This document shows positions 56,650 through 64,000 of a stretch of 64,000 nt of DNA, one piece after another. The notes beneath the pieces are model-generated. The model saw only the letters and a program-made list of their open reading frames with translations, made no database searches and was not told the origin of the DNA. Numbering within the stretch: the first letter of the stretch is position 1; the number at the start of each line of letters is the position of its first letter. Source of the DNA: Gordonibacter faecis (GTDB lineage Bacteria > Actinomycetota > Coriobacteriia > Coriobacteriales > Eggerthellaceae); contig NZ_JASJEU010000022.1 of assembly GCF_030077735.1 (NCBI RefSeq), positions 222,200 through 286,199 on the forward strand, read 5' to 3'. A program made the translations under genes and the position numbers.

Positions 56650-59427
56650 TTACTCCACGGCCTCGGCATCCCCGCCGGTCGCGCCCCTACCGCCCGCTTG
56701 ACGGCGGCGCACCTCGCGGGCCAGGCACGATATAACCTTCCCCACGTTAATGGGTTTTGACAGGTGCGCGTTCATGCCGCTTTCCGCCGAGGCGCGCTCG
56801 TCTTCGGCAAACGCGTTGGCGGACATGGCCACAATGGGTACAGAGGTGGCGTCGGGCCGAGGCAACGCGCGGATGCTGCGCGTGGCTTCGTAGCCGTTGA
56901 GCAGGGGCATTTGCACGTCCATGAGCACGGCATCGTAGTAATCGATGGGCGAGCGGTCGAACATATCGCACGCTTCCTGCCCATTCTGCGCGCGCTCCAA
57001 CAGCAGGCCACGTGCGCCCAACAGCTCGCACGCTATTTCGGCGTTGAGGTCGTTGTCCTCGGCCAGAAGAATGCGCGCGCCGCACAGGAGTTCCTCGTCG
57101 GCGTTGGCAGCGGAGGAGCCCGTGCCGGCTGAGCCAACTCCTAGCCCGCGACCAGGCACTCTGCGGGACGCCACGCGGCGCACCTCATCGGACAGCGCGC
57201 TTGACGGAAGCGCGGGGGTACCCACACCAGCCGCCCCGCCTTCGTCTTCGCCAGATGCGGCATCTTTCCCTCGCGCGGCCGCTTCCTCTTCTGCCTTCAC
57301 GCGTTCGGCCTGCTCAAACTCCAGTCGCTCCGAGTCCAGCGCCACGCGCAGATTCACGGCAATGGTGAACGTGGTGCCCTGACCCATGGCCGTGTCCACG
57401 TGAATGTAGCCGCCCATCATGGCCACGATGTTCTTCACAATGGGCATGCCCAGGCCCGTGCCCTGCGCGTTCGAGCGGCCTTCCATCATGAACGGCTCGA
57501 ACAGGTGCTCCTTGAACTCGTCACTCATACCTATGCCCGTGTCGGCCACCACAAACGTGACGCAGCGATACAGCGCCGTGGACACCGGGCGCACCGACAC
57601 CGTCATGCGAATGCTGCCGCCCTCGTCGGTGTACTTCACCGAGTTCGTCAGCAGGTTAATAAGCAGCTGACACAGGCGCTTGAAATCGCCGACAAACACC
57701 TCTTCATCCTGCGCGCCCTTTACTTCGAAGGTCTGGCCCTTCTGTTCGCACTGCGGGCCAATAACCGCAATAGCGTGCTCCTCCAAGCTTGAGAGGCGGA
57801 ATGGCTCACTCGAAAGCGTCATTTTGCCGCTTTCAATTTTCGCGATGTCCAACACATCATTAATAAGGTTAAGCAACTGATCGGAGGCCAACCCTATTTT
57901 GTACAGGCTTGCATCCACCTTTTCGACGTCGCCGGGATGCATGCGCATCACCTGTTGCATGCCGAAAATGGCGTTGAGCGGCGTACGCATTTCGTGGCTC
58001 ATACGCGACAGGAATTCGGATTTCGCGTGGTTAGCCGCTTCCGCCGCCATCATGGCGTCTTTCATGGACTCTTCGAGTTCCTTCTCGGTGGTCACATCTT
58101 GCAGCGCCACGAGCACCTGGAATTTGCCGTCATAGCACAAAGGCGCGGTGGCGTAGGAGGTCCAGCGCGGCTCGCCGGTGCCTTGGAAGGTGAACGAGAA
58201 CGTACCGTGCGCAATTTCGTTCTGCTGACCTGCTCGTAGACGCTCAAGCAACGTGCGACCCTCGTCGGACAGACGAAGGTTGTCAGGAACGCTGGGGTCG
58301 CTGATGAGCTCGGGCATGGAGTAGCCCGTGATGCGCGCAGCCTTCGCCACAATGGGTGTGACCGTGCCGTCGTCGGGACAATACAGGTTCACGGCCATAT
58401 CCAAGCTATCGGACAAGGCTTTGTACAGGCGCGCTTTCATGGACACTGTGCGCTCGGTCATGCTTTTGCGATACGCGTTCAGCGTGATGACCAGCACGCC
58501 GGCGAAGCACAGCACCACCATGAGGAATATCGCCTGGAACGCCGTGAGTACCGACGAGGCCTCGGCGCGCACGTTCGCCACCGGCACGATGTTGCACACC
58601 GACCAACTACCGCGGCCCACCGGCGCCACGCACACATAACTTTGCTTGCCGTCGATGAGGCTCACGCCCAGGCCCGTCTGCCCGGACGCCACCGCAGTGC
58701 GCAGGGCTTCAAGACCGCCACCCGCCGGCATGCCCTCAAAATCGGTGGGTTGGGAAGATTTCTCCAGGAAACCGTAGATGGTTTCACCATCTTCCACCGG
58801 CACGTCCGTGCGGTCGGTGGGCTTCACCAGAATCTCGCCAGAAGCGCTGTCGAACAGCAAGAAGTAGCCGCGGCCGTCGAACATGTCCAGGTCAACAGGC
58901 ATGGAAAACAGCGAGAGCGGAATTTGCACGAACAGGGCGCCCACCTGCTGCTCGTCGATGTACAGCGGGCGCTGCGCCATGCGCACGTGGCGGCCGTCTT
59001 TCAGTTGGAAGGTGTTAGAGAACGATTCTTCGGCGCGCGACAGCGCGGTTTCTGGCTGCGTGAGCTGGGAGACGGAGAAGGGCTCGCCCTTTTCGTCGAG
59101 GCCTTCGCCGTTCATATCCGTGAACGCGGCGCCGGCCAGCCCGAAGCTTTTCGTCATGCCCGCAAGTGCCGGCACCACCGCCGCGGGATCGGTGGATTGC
59201 ACCTCGAACGCGCCGATGGCCTGCTGCACGATGTAGGCCCGGTCGGCCACGTTGCCGGCCGTTTGCTCGGTGAACGTGATGGCTTGTTGTTCGGCGCTTT
59301 GCTTGAGCTTGTGATCGATAGAACCAATCAGCCCGATAGCCACGCCCAACACAACCACGACGATGAAAACAGCAAGGAGGTAGATGGCAACCTGTCTGCC
59401 GTGCTCCGGCTGATTTCCCGCACGCAT
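56650..59427 (-). CDS. large hybrid sensor histidine kinase with C-terminal receiver
   Basis: A 925-aa membrane kinase. Two membrane helices (about 13-36 and 297-317) enclose an extracytoplasmic sensor of about 260 residues with Cache-like features (RGYFLLFDSASGEILVKP). A PAS-like region (about 335-450) is followed by HisKA (SHEMRTPL, His478) and the ATPase (NLLTNSVKYTDEGG, DTGIGM, GTGLGM). After an Ala/Gly-rich linker a receiver domain begins with ILLAEDNDLN and has the phosphoacceptor in AVLMDVQMP and LSKPI. A signal could be an organic acid or amino acid, as with Cache sensors; no DNA-binding partner is adjacent. Confidence 0.9.
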   Translation of the reverse strand: MRAGNQPEHGRQVAIYLLAVFIVVVVLGVAIGLIGSIDHKLKQSAEQQAITFTEQTAGNVADRAYIVQQAIGAFEVQSTDPAAVVPALAGMTKSFGLAGAAFTDMNGEGLDEKGEPFSVSQLTQPETALSRAEESFSNTFQLKDGRHVRMAQRPLYIDEQQVGALFVQIPLSLFSMPVDLDMFDGRGYFLLFDSASGEILVKPTDRTDVPVEDGETIYGFLEKSSQPTDFEGMPAGGGLEALRTAVASGQTGLGVSLIDGKQSYVCVAPVGRGSWSVCNIVPVANVRAEASSVLTAFQAIFLMVVLCFAGVLVITLNAYRKSMTERTVSMKARLYKALSDSLDMAVNLYCPDDGTVTPIVAKAARITGYSMPELISDPSVPDNLRLSDEGRTLLERLRAGQQNEIAHGTFSFTFQGTGEPRWTSYATAPLCYDGKFQVLVALQDVTTEKELEESMKDAMMAAEAANHAKSEFLSRMSHEMRTPLNAIFGMQQVMRMHPGDVEKVDASLYKIGLASDQLLNLINDVLDIAKIESGKMTLSSEPFRLSSLEEHAIAVIGPQCEQKGQTFEVKGAQDEEVFVGDFKRLCQLLINLLTNSVKYTDEGGSIRMTVSVRPVSTALYRCVTFVVADTGIGMSDEFKEHLFEPFMMEGRSNAQGTGLGMPIVKNIVAMMGGYIHVDTAMGQGTTFTIAVNLRVALDSERLEFEQAERVKAEEEAAARGKDAASGEDEGGAAGVGTPALPSSALSDEVRRVASRRVPGRGLGVGSAGTGSSAANADEELLCGARILLAEDNDLNAEIACELLGARGLLLERAQNGQEACDMFDRSPIDYYDAVLMDVQMPLLNGYEATRSIRALPRPDATSVPIVAMSANAFAEDERASAESGMNAHLSKPINVGKVISCLAREVRRRQAGGRGATGGDAEAVE

Positions 59428-59580
59428 GCACCCACAACCTTTTCATTCTTCCGTATCTTGAAGGATTCTCTTGCGAAGGTATCCTGAAATTGCAATGGCA
59501 TAGTATACTCTACCCACAAAATGAAGTTACGAGGGGTCGGCCCGGTGGTTGGCCCTACCGATAGGATGAAGAGGCAGCTC

Positions 59581-59775
59581 ATGGATTTTGGGGAACTCTA
59601 CAATTTCCTGTTTAACACGTTTGAGGGCGTTGGGTGCCTCATTGGCATTGGCCTAGTGTTGAGCCTGATCGCATGCGTGATTATGGAACGCCGCACGCGC
59701 AAGCGCTTCGCGAACCGCGAGGCGAGCGAGGACGATTGGTCGTTCTTCGACGATGATGAGGACAACAGCAAGTAG
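59581..59775 (+). CDS. small membrane protein (64 aa)
   Basis: One membrane helix (VGCLIGIGLVLSLIACVIM) lies between a short N-terminus and an acidic cytosolic tail ending in DDDEDNSK. GAAGAGG precedes the ATG at 59581; an earlier ATG (59566) has a poorer site. It is divergent from the hybrid kinase gene. Function unknown. Confidence 0.6.
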   Translation: MDFGELYNFLFNTFEGVGCLIGIGLVLSLIACVIMERRTRKRFANREASEDDWSFFDDDEDNSK

Positions 59776-59916
59776 CCTGCGCGCCGCGCCGGCTGTTTCA
59801 ACCAGACGACGACGGGCGCTTGCGGGCGCCCGTTTTCAACTCGGCAACGCTTCGCGTGCGTGCGCGCGGCGGCCGTACCATTCTTTCAGCAACCCCTACC
59901 GAAGAAGGAGAACCTC

Positions 59917-60801
59917 ATGAGCGAACCCGCTTTGCACCTCTACCAGCGCGAAGGCGCCTACATTCCGCGCGTGGCCGCCGTGCACGATTTGTGTGGCTAC
60001 GGGAAGTGCTCGCTGGGCGTGGCCATTCCGGTGCTGTCGGCCGCGGGCTGCGACGTGTGCCCCGTGCCCACCGGGCTGTTCTCGTCGCACACGGCGTTTC
60101 CCGGCTGGTACATGCACGACACCACCGCCATGCTGGCCGACTATTTGGCGGCATGGAAGAACATTGGCGTGGAAATTGACGCGGTGTACTCGGGCTTTTT
60201 GGGCGCACCTGAGCAGGTGGAACGGATTCGCGACCTGTACGCGATGTACCCGAGCGCGCTGCGCGTGGTTGACCCAGTGATGGCCGACCACGGGAAGGTG
60301 TACCCCACGTACACGCCGGAGCTGTGCGACGCGATGGCCGAGTTGGCCTGCGGGGCCGACATTTTGACGCCAAACTTGACGGAGGCTGCCATCATTTTGG
60401 GCGAGCCTATCGGCGAGGACTGGGGCGGCACCGATATTTCTGACGCTGAGGCACACCGCCTGGTGGATGCCCTGGTGGCGAAGGGTGCGAAGCACGTGGT
60501 GCTGAAGGGCATCCAGCGCGAGGGCGAGACGTGCATCCGCAACTTCGTGGGCGGTACGGATATGGAAACGGTGGAAGTGCACAACGAGTATCTGCCCTAC
60601 ATGCTGCACGGCACAGGCGATTTGTACGCGTCGTGCCTGTTGGCGGCCGTAATGGCGGGCCGCACGCTGGAAGAAGCCGTGCGCTTCGCCGGCGACTTCG
60701 TGCACGACGCCATGATTGTGAGCGCCCAGCAACCCGAGTTCGAAGCCCGCGGCGTAAGTTTCGAGCCCCTGCTGGGGAACGTGTGCGAACTGCTGGGGTA
60801 G
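59917..60801 (+). CDS. pyridoxal/pyridoxamine kinase (PdxY-like)
   Basis: A 294-aa ribokinase-fold kinase that phosphorylates pyridoxal or pyridoxamine in B6 salvage. AVHDLCGYGKCSLGVAIPVLSAAG, VDPVMADHGKVYPTY and ILTPNLTEAAIILG are family motifs, and GTGDLYASCLLAAV is the C-terminal active-site loop with the catalytic Asp. AAGAAGGAG precedes the ATG at 59917; an upstream GTG is not used. It lies alone between small-protein and kinase genes. Confidence 0.9.
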   Translation: MSEPALHLYQREGAYIPRVAAVHDLCGYGKCSLGVAIPVLSAAGCDVCPVPTGLFSSHTAFPGWYMHDTTAMLADYLAAWKNIGVEIDAVYSGFLGAPEQVERIRDLYAMYPSALRVVDPVMADHGKVYPTYTPELCDAMAELACGADILTPNLTEAAIILGEPIGEDWGGTDISDAEAHRLVDALVAKGAKHVVLKGIQREGETCIRNFVGGTDMETVEVHNEYLPYMLHGTGDLYASCLLAAVMAGRTLEEAVRFAGDFVHDAMIVSAQQPEFEARGVSFEPLLGNVCELLG

Positions 60802-60821
60802 GAGCGGTTGGCGGATTGGCC

Positions 60822-60867
60822 GTAGGGGCTGCAACAACAGTCCCTCGGTCGCCGCAAAAGTGTGAAT
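60822..60867. repeat. GTAG + GGGGCTG hairpin followed by a partial TIR end
   Basis: GTAG, then GGGGCTGCAACAACAGTCCCT, then AAAAGTGTGA (60856-60865), the start of the TIR sequence, within 46 bases. It is the third example of the GGGGCTG-type hairpin, and in two of them TIR sequence follows directly. Confidence 0.55.
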
Positions 60868-60893
60868 GACTTGCTTGATGGCCTGCGAGGATG

Positions 60894-63044
60894 CTAGTCC
60901 TCGTAGGCCGTTTCTTCGTCTGGGTAGTCTGCGTAGTCTGCGTAGTTGTCCCATGCTTGTTCGCGTGGTGTTGGTGGGGTGAGCCAGGTGGCTATGATCA
61001 GGGCGAGTATAGCTAGAATGGTGGAGATGAGGGCTGGGGTGGACGGGACCCAGGTGTGGCCGCTTGATGCGAACCAGGCGGCGGCGCAGATGCCGGCTGC
61101 TAGCAGAGCGGCTGCCAACAGCACGCCGAGAGCGGCGAGCACGCGCGACGGACGAAGACGACAGGCGGCAAGTGCGGGAGCCGCGGCCAGCCAGCTGACC
61201 GCGATGCACCAGGTGGCAGGCTGCGTGAGCAGCGTAGCGAGGTTCGCCTGCACATCGACGCCTGCGAAGAACCCGTGAGTGAAGGCGCCCCAGCCGAGCA
61301 GCGTTCCTTCACCAAATGACCCCAAGATCACGGCAACTACCAGGGAGAATACCGTCGTACCAAACGCGCGCGCCGGCGTGAGGAATAACCCTGCCGCCAG
61401 CGGTGCCAGCTGGTTGCCTCCCACTGCCCCCGCAAGCGGCACCGCAAAGGTTGCGTTTGCCGCAGCGTTCCCTGCGCGGCCGGCGAAGTACCACCATGTA
61501 CCTGTTGCCGCCAAAAACACGCAACCGGCAGCAGGGGCGTTCTGCGCAACCAGCACAATACCCAGCGCGCAGTACGCCAGAAGCGCGCCCAGGTGCGACT
61601 TGAGCGCGCCCGCCAGCGTGATGAGCGCGAACAGTCCCCAGAACAAAAGCGTCTGCGGGCCTGCGGCTCCGAGGATTCCGTCGAGGCCTCCCACCTGGGG
61701 CAAGTTCGCCAGCGCCACAAAGGCTACGGCGGCACTTCCCAGCGCGCCTATGAGGTGCGCAGCCACTTTCGCGTGGAACGGCGTGAGGCGTTCGCGCAGC
61801 GGGGGGCGCGGCGGACGGGGCGCGGGCGCGATGTCTTCCTCTTCTTCGTCTTCGCCCTCACCTTGGGCGTCGCCCACCAGCACGGTCAGTTCGCGGCGGC
61901 CGCGCTTGGCATCACCCAGGAACTTCTCCATTTCTTCGGCGAAGTCGGTCACGTTGTCGTAGCGCTGCTCGCGGTCGGGGTCCAACGCGTAGAAGATCAC
62001 ATCGTCGGCCGCTGGGTCTAGCTCATCCCAGCACAGCGACGGCAGCACGAGTTCCGCGTCTTCGATGGCCGTTTCGGCGCGGTCGAGGTCGGGGGCGATA
62101 AAAGGGTTCTGACCAGCCAACATCTCGTAGGTGACCGAGGCGAGCGCCCACTCGTCGCAGCGCGCGTCCAAACTTTCGCTGCGCATTTGCTCCAGCGGCA
62201 TGTAGCCAATGGTGCCGCCGCCCGCCGCGCCGAACCCGCCCGCGTCGGCCAGCGTGGCCAGGCCGAAGTCGGTAACCTTCACCTGACCCTGGCGGTTGAT
62301 GAGCACGTTGTCAGGCTTAATGTCCAGGTGAAGCACCTGGTTTTCGTGCGCCACCTCCAGCGCGTGGGCCACCGACGTGAACACGGCCGCCACCATGTCC
62401 AGCGTGAGGTAGTCGCTGTAGTCGCGCAACAGGCGCGTGAGCGTGACGCCTTCGACGAACTCCATAATAAGGTAGGCGGTGCGATCCCCCACCTCGAAGT
62501 CGTACACCGTGACGATGTTCGGGTCGGTGAGCATGGCCGCCGTGCGCGCCTCGTCGAGGCCCGGGATGTGCGCCATCGAACGCACGGGCGCGAGGCCGTA
62601 GGGGTCGAAGGGGTCGAAGGGGTCGTCGTCGGCCGGCGTGGGCGTGCGGTCGGAGGTGAGATTGGGGATGGGTGGGAGTGCGAACGCGCCGGGTTCATCC
62701 CAAGGGGGCGCGTCGCTGGGCGCGGCGGGTTCGTCCCAGGGGGGCGCTTCGTCCAAGTCTACTTCTTCGAAACGCGGCAGCTCATGGGTGCTTTGAACAG
62801 GCGATTCGCCCGCCGCAGCAACACCTTCCGCACGTTCATGCGCGTGGGTACCCGCCGGATGTCGAACCGCGTTCGCCCCGGGCAGCGCCGCGCGAGCCGC
62901 GTCCACTTCGTTCAGTTCAATAATTTTGATGGCCACTTTGCGCTGGATGCGCGTGTCCCACGCCTGAACGACCGTGCCAAAACCTCCGGCGCCGGCCTCT
63001 TCGATGGGGCGATAACGATCCAATATGAGCGTGTTGCGTGCCAT
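60894..63044 (-). CDS. Ser/Thr protein kinase with disordered insert and C-terminal membrane domain
   Basis: A 716-aa protein. The kinase domain has the Gly loop GAGGFG (18-23), Lys40 in VAIK, the catalytic HLD (239-241) with DIKPDN, and DFG (259-261). An acidic, Pro-rich insert of about 115 residues (45-160) separates the beta-3 strand from helix C. HLD replaces the common HRD. A linker rich in Glu and Pro leads to a membrane domain of many hydrophobic segments (about 420-700) instead of the PASTA repeats of PknB. Probably an environmental regulator of unknown ligand. Downstream of pdxY on the other strand. Confidence 0.88.
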   Translation of the reverse strand: MARNTLILDRYRPIEEAGAGGFGTVVQAWDTRIQRKVAIKIIELNEVDAARAALPGANAVRHPAGTHAHERAEGVAAAGESPVQSTHELPRFEEVDLDEAPPWDEPAAPSDAPPWDEPGAFALPPIPNLTSDRTPTPADDDPFDPFDPYGLAPVRSMAHIPGLDEARTAAMLTDPNIVTVYDFEVGDRTAYLIMEFVEGVTLTRLLRDYSDYLTLDMVAAVFTSVAHALEVAHENQVLHLDIKPDNVLINRQGQVKVTDFGLATLADAGGFGAAGGGTIGYMPLEQMRSESLDARCDEWALASVTYEMLAGQNPFIAPDLDRAETAIEDAELVLPSLCWDELDPAADDVIFYALDPDREQRYDNVTDFAEEMEKFLGDAKRGRRELTVLVGDAQGEGEDEEEEDIAPAPRPPRPPLRERLTPFHAKVAAHLIGALGSAAVAFVALANLPQVGGLDGILGAAGPQTLLFWGLFALITLAGALKSHLGALLAYCALGIVLVAQNAPAAGCVFLAATGTWWYFAGRAGNAAANATFAVPLAGAVGGNQLAPLAAGLFLTPARAFGTTVFSLVVAVILGSFGEGTLLGWGAFTHGFFAGVDVQANLATLLTQPATWCIAVSWLAAAPALAACRLRPSRVLAALGVLLAAALLAAGICAAAWFASSGHTWVPSTPALISTILAILALIIATWLTPPTPREQAWDNYADYADYPDEETAYED

Positions 63045-63215
63045 GCGCCTTCCATGCTGTCGTTTCGGTTCGGTTCAGAAAGCGGCGGGCGGCATTTCTC
63101 GCCCGCATCGAACATGATAGCGCATCCGCCGCGGTTGGTCATAATGCATACGCCAGGGGGCAGGGTTAGGTTGATGGAGGGCATCGACCGCACTGGTGCG
63201 TGGTACACTTTCCGC

Positions 63216-63851
63216 ATGACTTCCTATACCACCATCGCAGGGCGCGCGTTCGCCGAGATCGAAGAGAAGAAGAGCCGGTTCATCGCCGGCTTGGCGCACG
63301 TAGAGACCGAGGACGAGGCGCTGGCCTTTTTGGACGAGGTGCGCGCGGCGAACCGGATGGCGCGCCACAACGTGTACGCCTACGTGCTGCGCGAGGGCGG
63401 CGCGGGCGCGTCGGGCCGCGTGCGGTATTCCGACGACGGCGAGCCCCAGAAAACGGCCGGCCTACCCACGCTGGAAACCCTGCAGCACGCGGGGCTCACG
63501 GATGTGATTGCCGTGGTCACGCGCTATTTCGGCGGCACCCTACTGGGCACCGGCGGCCTCGTGCGCGCCTACACCCAAGCAACGCAAGCCGCTATCGAGG
63601 CGGCCGAGTTAGTGGTGGTATCGCGCTGCGTGGATATCGAAGTGCGGCTGGCGTACGCCAAGTACGACCAGTTCACCCGCATGGCCGCCGACTGCGGCGC
63701 CAAAGTCCTCGACACCGCCTTCGACGACGAAGTCACTCTACGCCTCCGCATGCTAGACGGCACCCAAGACCCCCTGCTGCTGAAACTGACGGAGTTGGAA
63801 CGCGGCCAAGAACGAGTAGACGTGAGCGAACCTGTAGACGCCCCGTTTTAG
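63216..63851 (+). CDS. YigZ/IMPACT-family protein
   Basis: A 211-aa protein. The N-terminal domain contains AEIEEKKSRFIAGLAHVETEDEALAFLDEVR, SDDGEPQKTAGLPTLETL and VVTRYFGGTLLGTGGLVRAY, which are IMPACT/YigZ hallmarks; the C-terminal domain is the small EF-G-like fold (DUF1949). Homologues influence translation. There is no Shine-Dalgarno, and TACACT (63204-63209) lies six bases before the ATG, so the mRNA is probably leaderless. The long in-frame extension upstream is antisense to the kinase gene and rejected. Confidence 0.9.
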   Translation: MTSYTTIAGRAFAEIEEKKSRFIAGLAHVETEDEALAFLDEVRAANRMARHNVYAYVLREGGAGASGRVRYSDDGEPQKTAGLPTLETLQHAGLTDVIAVVTRYFGGTLLGTGGLVRAYTQATQAAIEAAELVVVSRCVDIEVRLAYAKYDQFTRMAADCGAKVLDTAFDDEVTLRLRMLDGTQDPLLLKLTELERGQERVDVSEPVDAPF

Positions 63852-63860
63852 AGCGCGCAA

Positions 63861-64000
63861 AACAAGTATGCCGAAACCAGCTCTGCACGTGATGAGGTCC
63901 GGATTGGCAGAGATCGCCCCTTAGGGCGTGCGGCAGGATTCTTGGACTTACTCAGGCTACCAGCCCGAGTCTTCTACGGCGGCCTGCGATGGTTTCGCAG
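63861..64000 (-). other. right-edge sequence, possible 3' end of an element continuing past the window
   Basis: Read on the minus strand from the edge, one frame gives a short run AKPSQAAVEDSGW then stop, and about 20 bases later AAGAATCC precedes a hairpin CGCCCTAAGGGGCG. That arrangement recalls the 3' end of IS200/IS605-type tnpB genes and their RNA end. Too little is visible to be sure. Confidence 0.25.

Noticed and set aside
62187..63215. N-terminal extension of the YigZ frame by 343 codons
   Set aside because: It is antisense to the Ser/Thr kinase gene; the family start MTSYTTIAGRAF at 63216 matches known YigZ length.
1..64000. tRNA, rRNA or tmRNA genes
   Set aside because: Intergenic regions were read on both strands; no cloverleaf or rRNA-like sequence was recognised, although a scan with tRNAscan-SE would be decisive.

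Overview
The window is high-GC DNA, densely coded, with mostly ordinary chromosomal genes broken by short accessory patches. The best guess is an anaerobic actinobacterium of the class Coriobacteriia (Eggerthellaceae-like). The reasons are a dnaK-grpE-dnaJ-hspR-clpB cluster carrying an HspR-type MerR regulator (the actinobacterial arrangement), a Tat-exported molybdopterin reductase with TorD chaperone and FeS subunit beside a heme-c sensor kinase, NikR/HypE hydrogenase maturation genes, a free-standing 2[4Fe-4S] ferredoxin, and BspA-like and InlB-repeat surface proteins. This placement is inferred from gene content; no rRNA or tRNA gene was recognised.

Layout. 1-2000: Na+/alanine-glycine symporter under a glycine riboswitch. 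2000-4040: accessory patch with a terminal-inverted-repeat (TIR) element, a poly-G promoter, an unknown 268-aa protein and a Doc/Fic-like protein, closed by a pair of palindromic repeats. 4060-10350: shikimate kinase-like protein, EamA exporter, LytS-type kinase, TauE/SafE permease, glycosyltransferase, QueT. 10500-18000: molybdenum reductase operon and its probable two-component regulator. 18150-23970: 63-aa orphan, a second TIR element, RsgA, an OB-fold-like exported protein, TrkH, a cytosine permease-type transporter. 24000-26280: AT-rich two-gene ATPase/RloB-like module resembling the AbiL/RloAB defence families, next to a TIR element. 26300-31970: nitrilase, hydantoinase, DUF917 and, divergently, DUF1177 and an M29-type aminopeptidase. 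32058-39050: heat-shock cluster. 39290-42100: ferredoxin, HypE, NikR and small unknowns. 42100-49060: repeat-rich accessory zone with two surface proteins, one with poly-G tracts and an out-of-frame signal peptide, and a Phd-YafQ toxin-antitoxin pair enclosed by TIR ends. 49100-63850: PspA, TPM-domain protein, Ddl, aminotransferase, SerS, a large hybrid kinase, PdxY-type kinase, a Ser/Thr kinase and a YigZ/IMPACT protein.

Common threads. Three structural themes recur in the accessory patches. First, a TIR element family with ends reading AAAAGTGTGACGCGCT: three two-ended copies without genes, one copy whose ends enclose a toxin-antitoxin pair, and truncated or solo ends. Second, short palindromes with differing stems but a constant GTAG at one edge, which match the architecture of GTAG-type REP sequences. 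Third, poly-G/poly-C tracts of 10 to 14 bases placed where slippage would matter: one in a promoter spacer, and two within a surface-protein gene, the first of which sets the frame between signal peptide and body. Together they suggest a genome that carries defence or toxin-antitoxin cargo and surface antigens in repeat-bounded, phase-variable slots.
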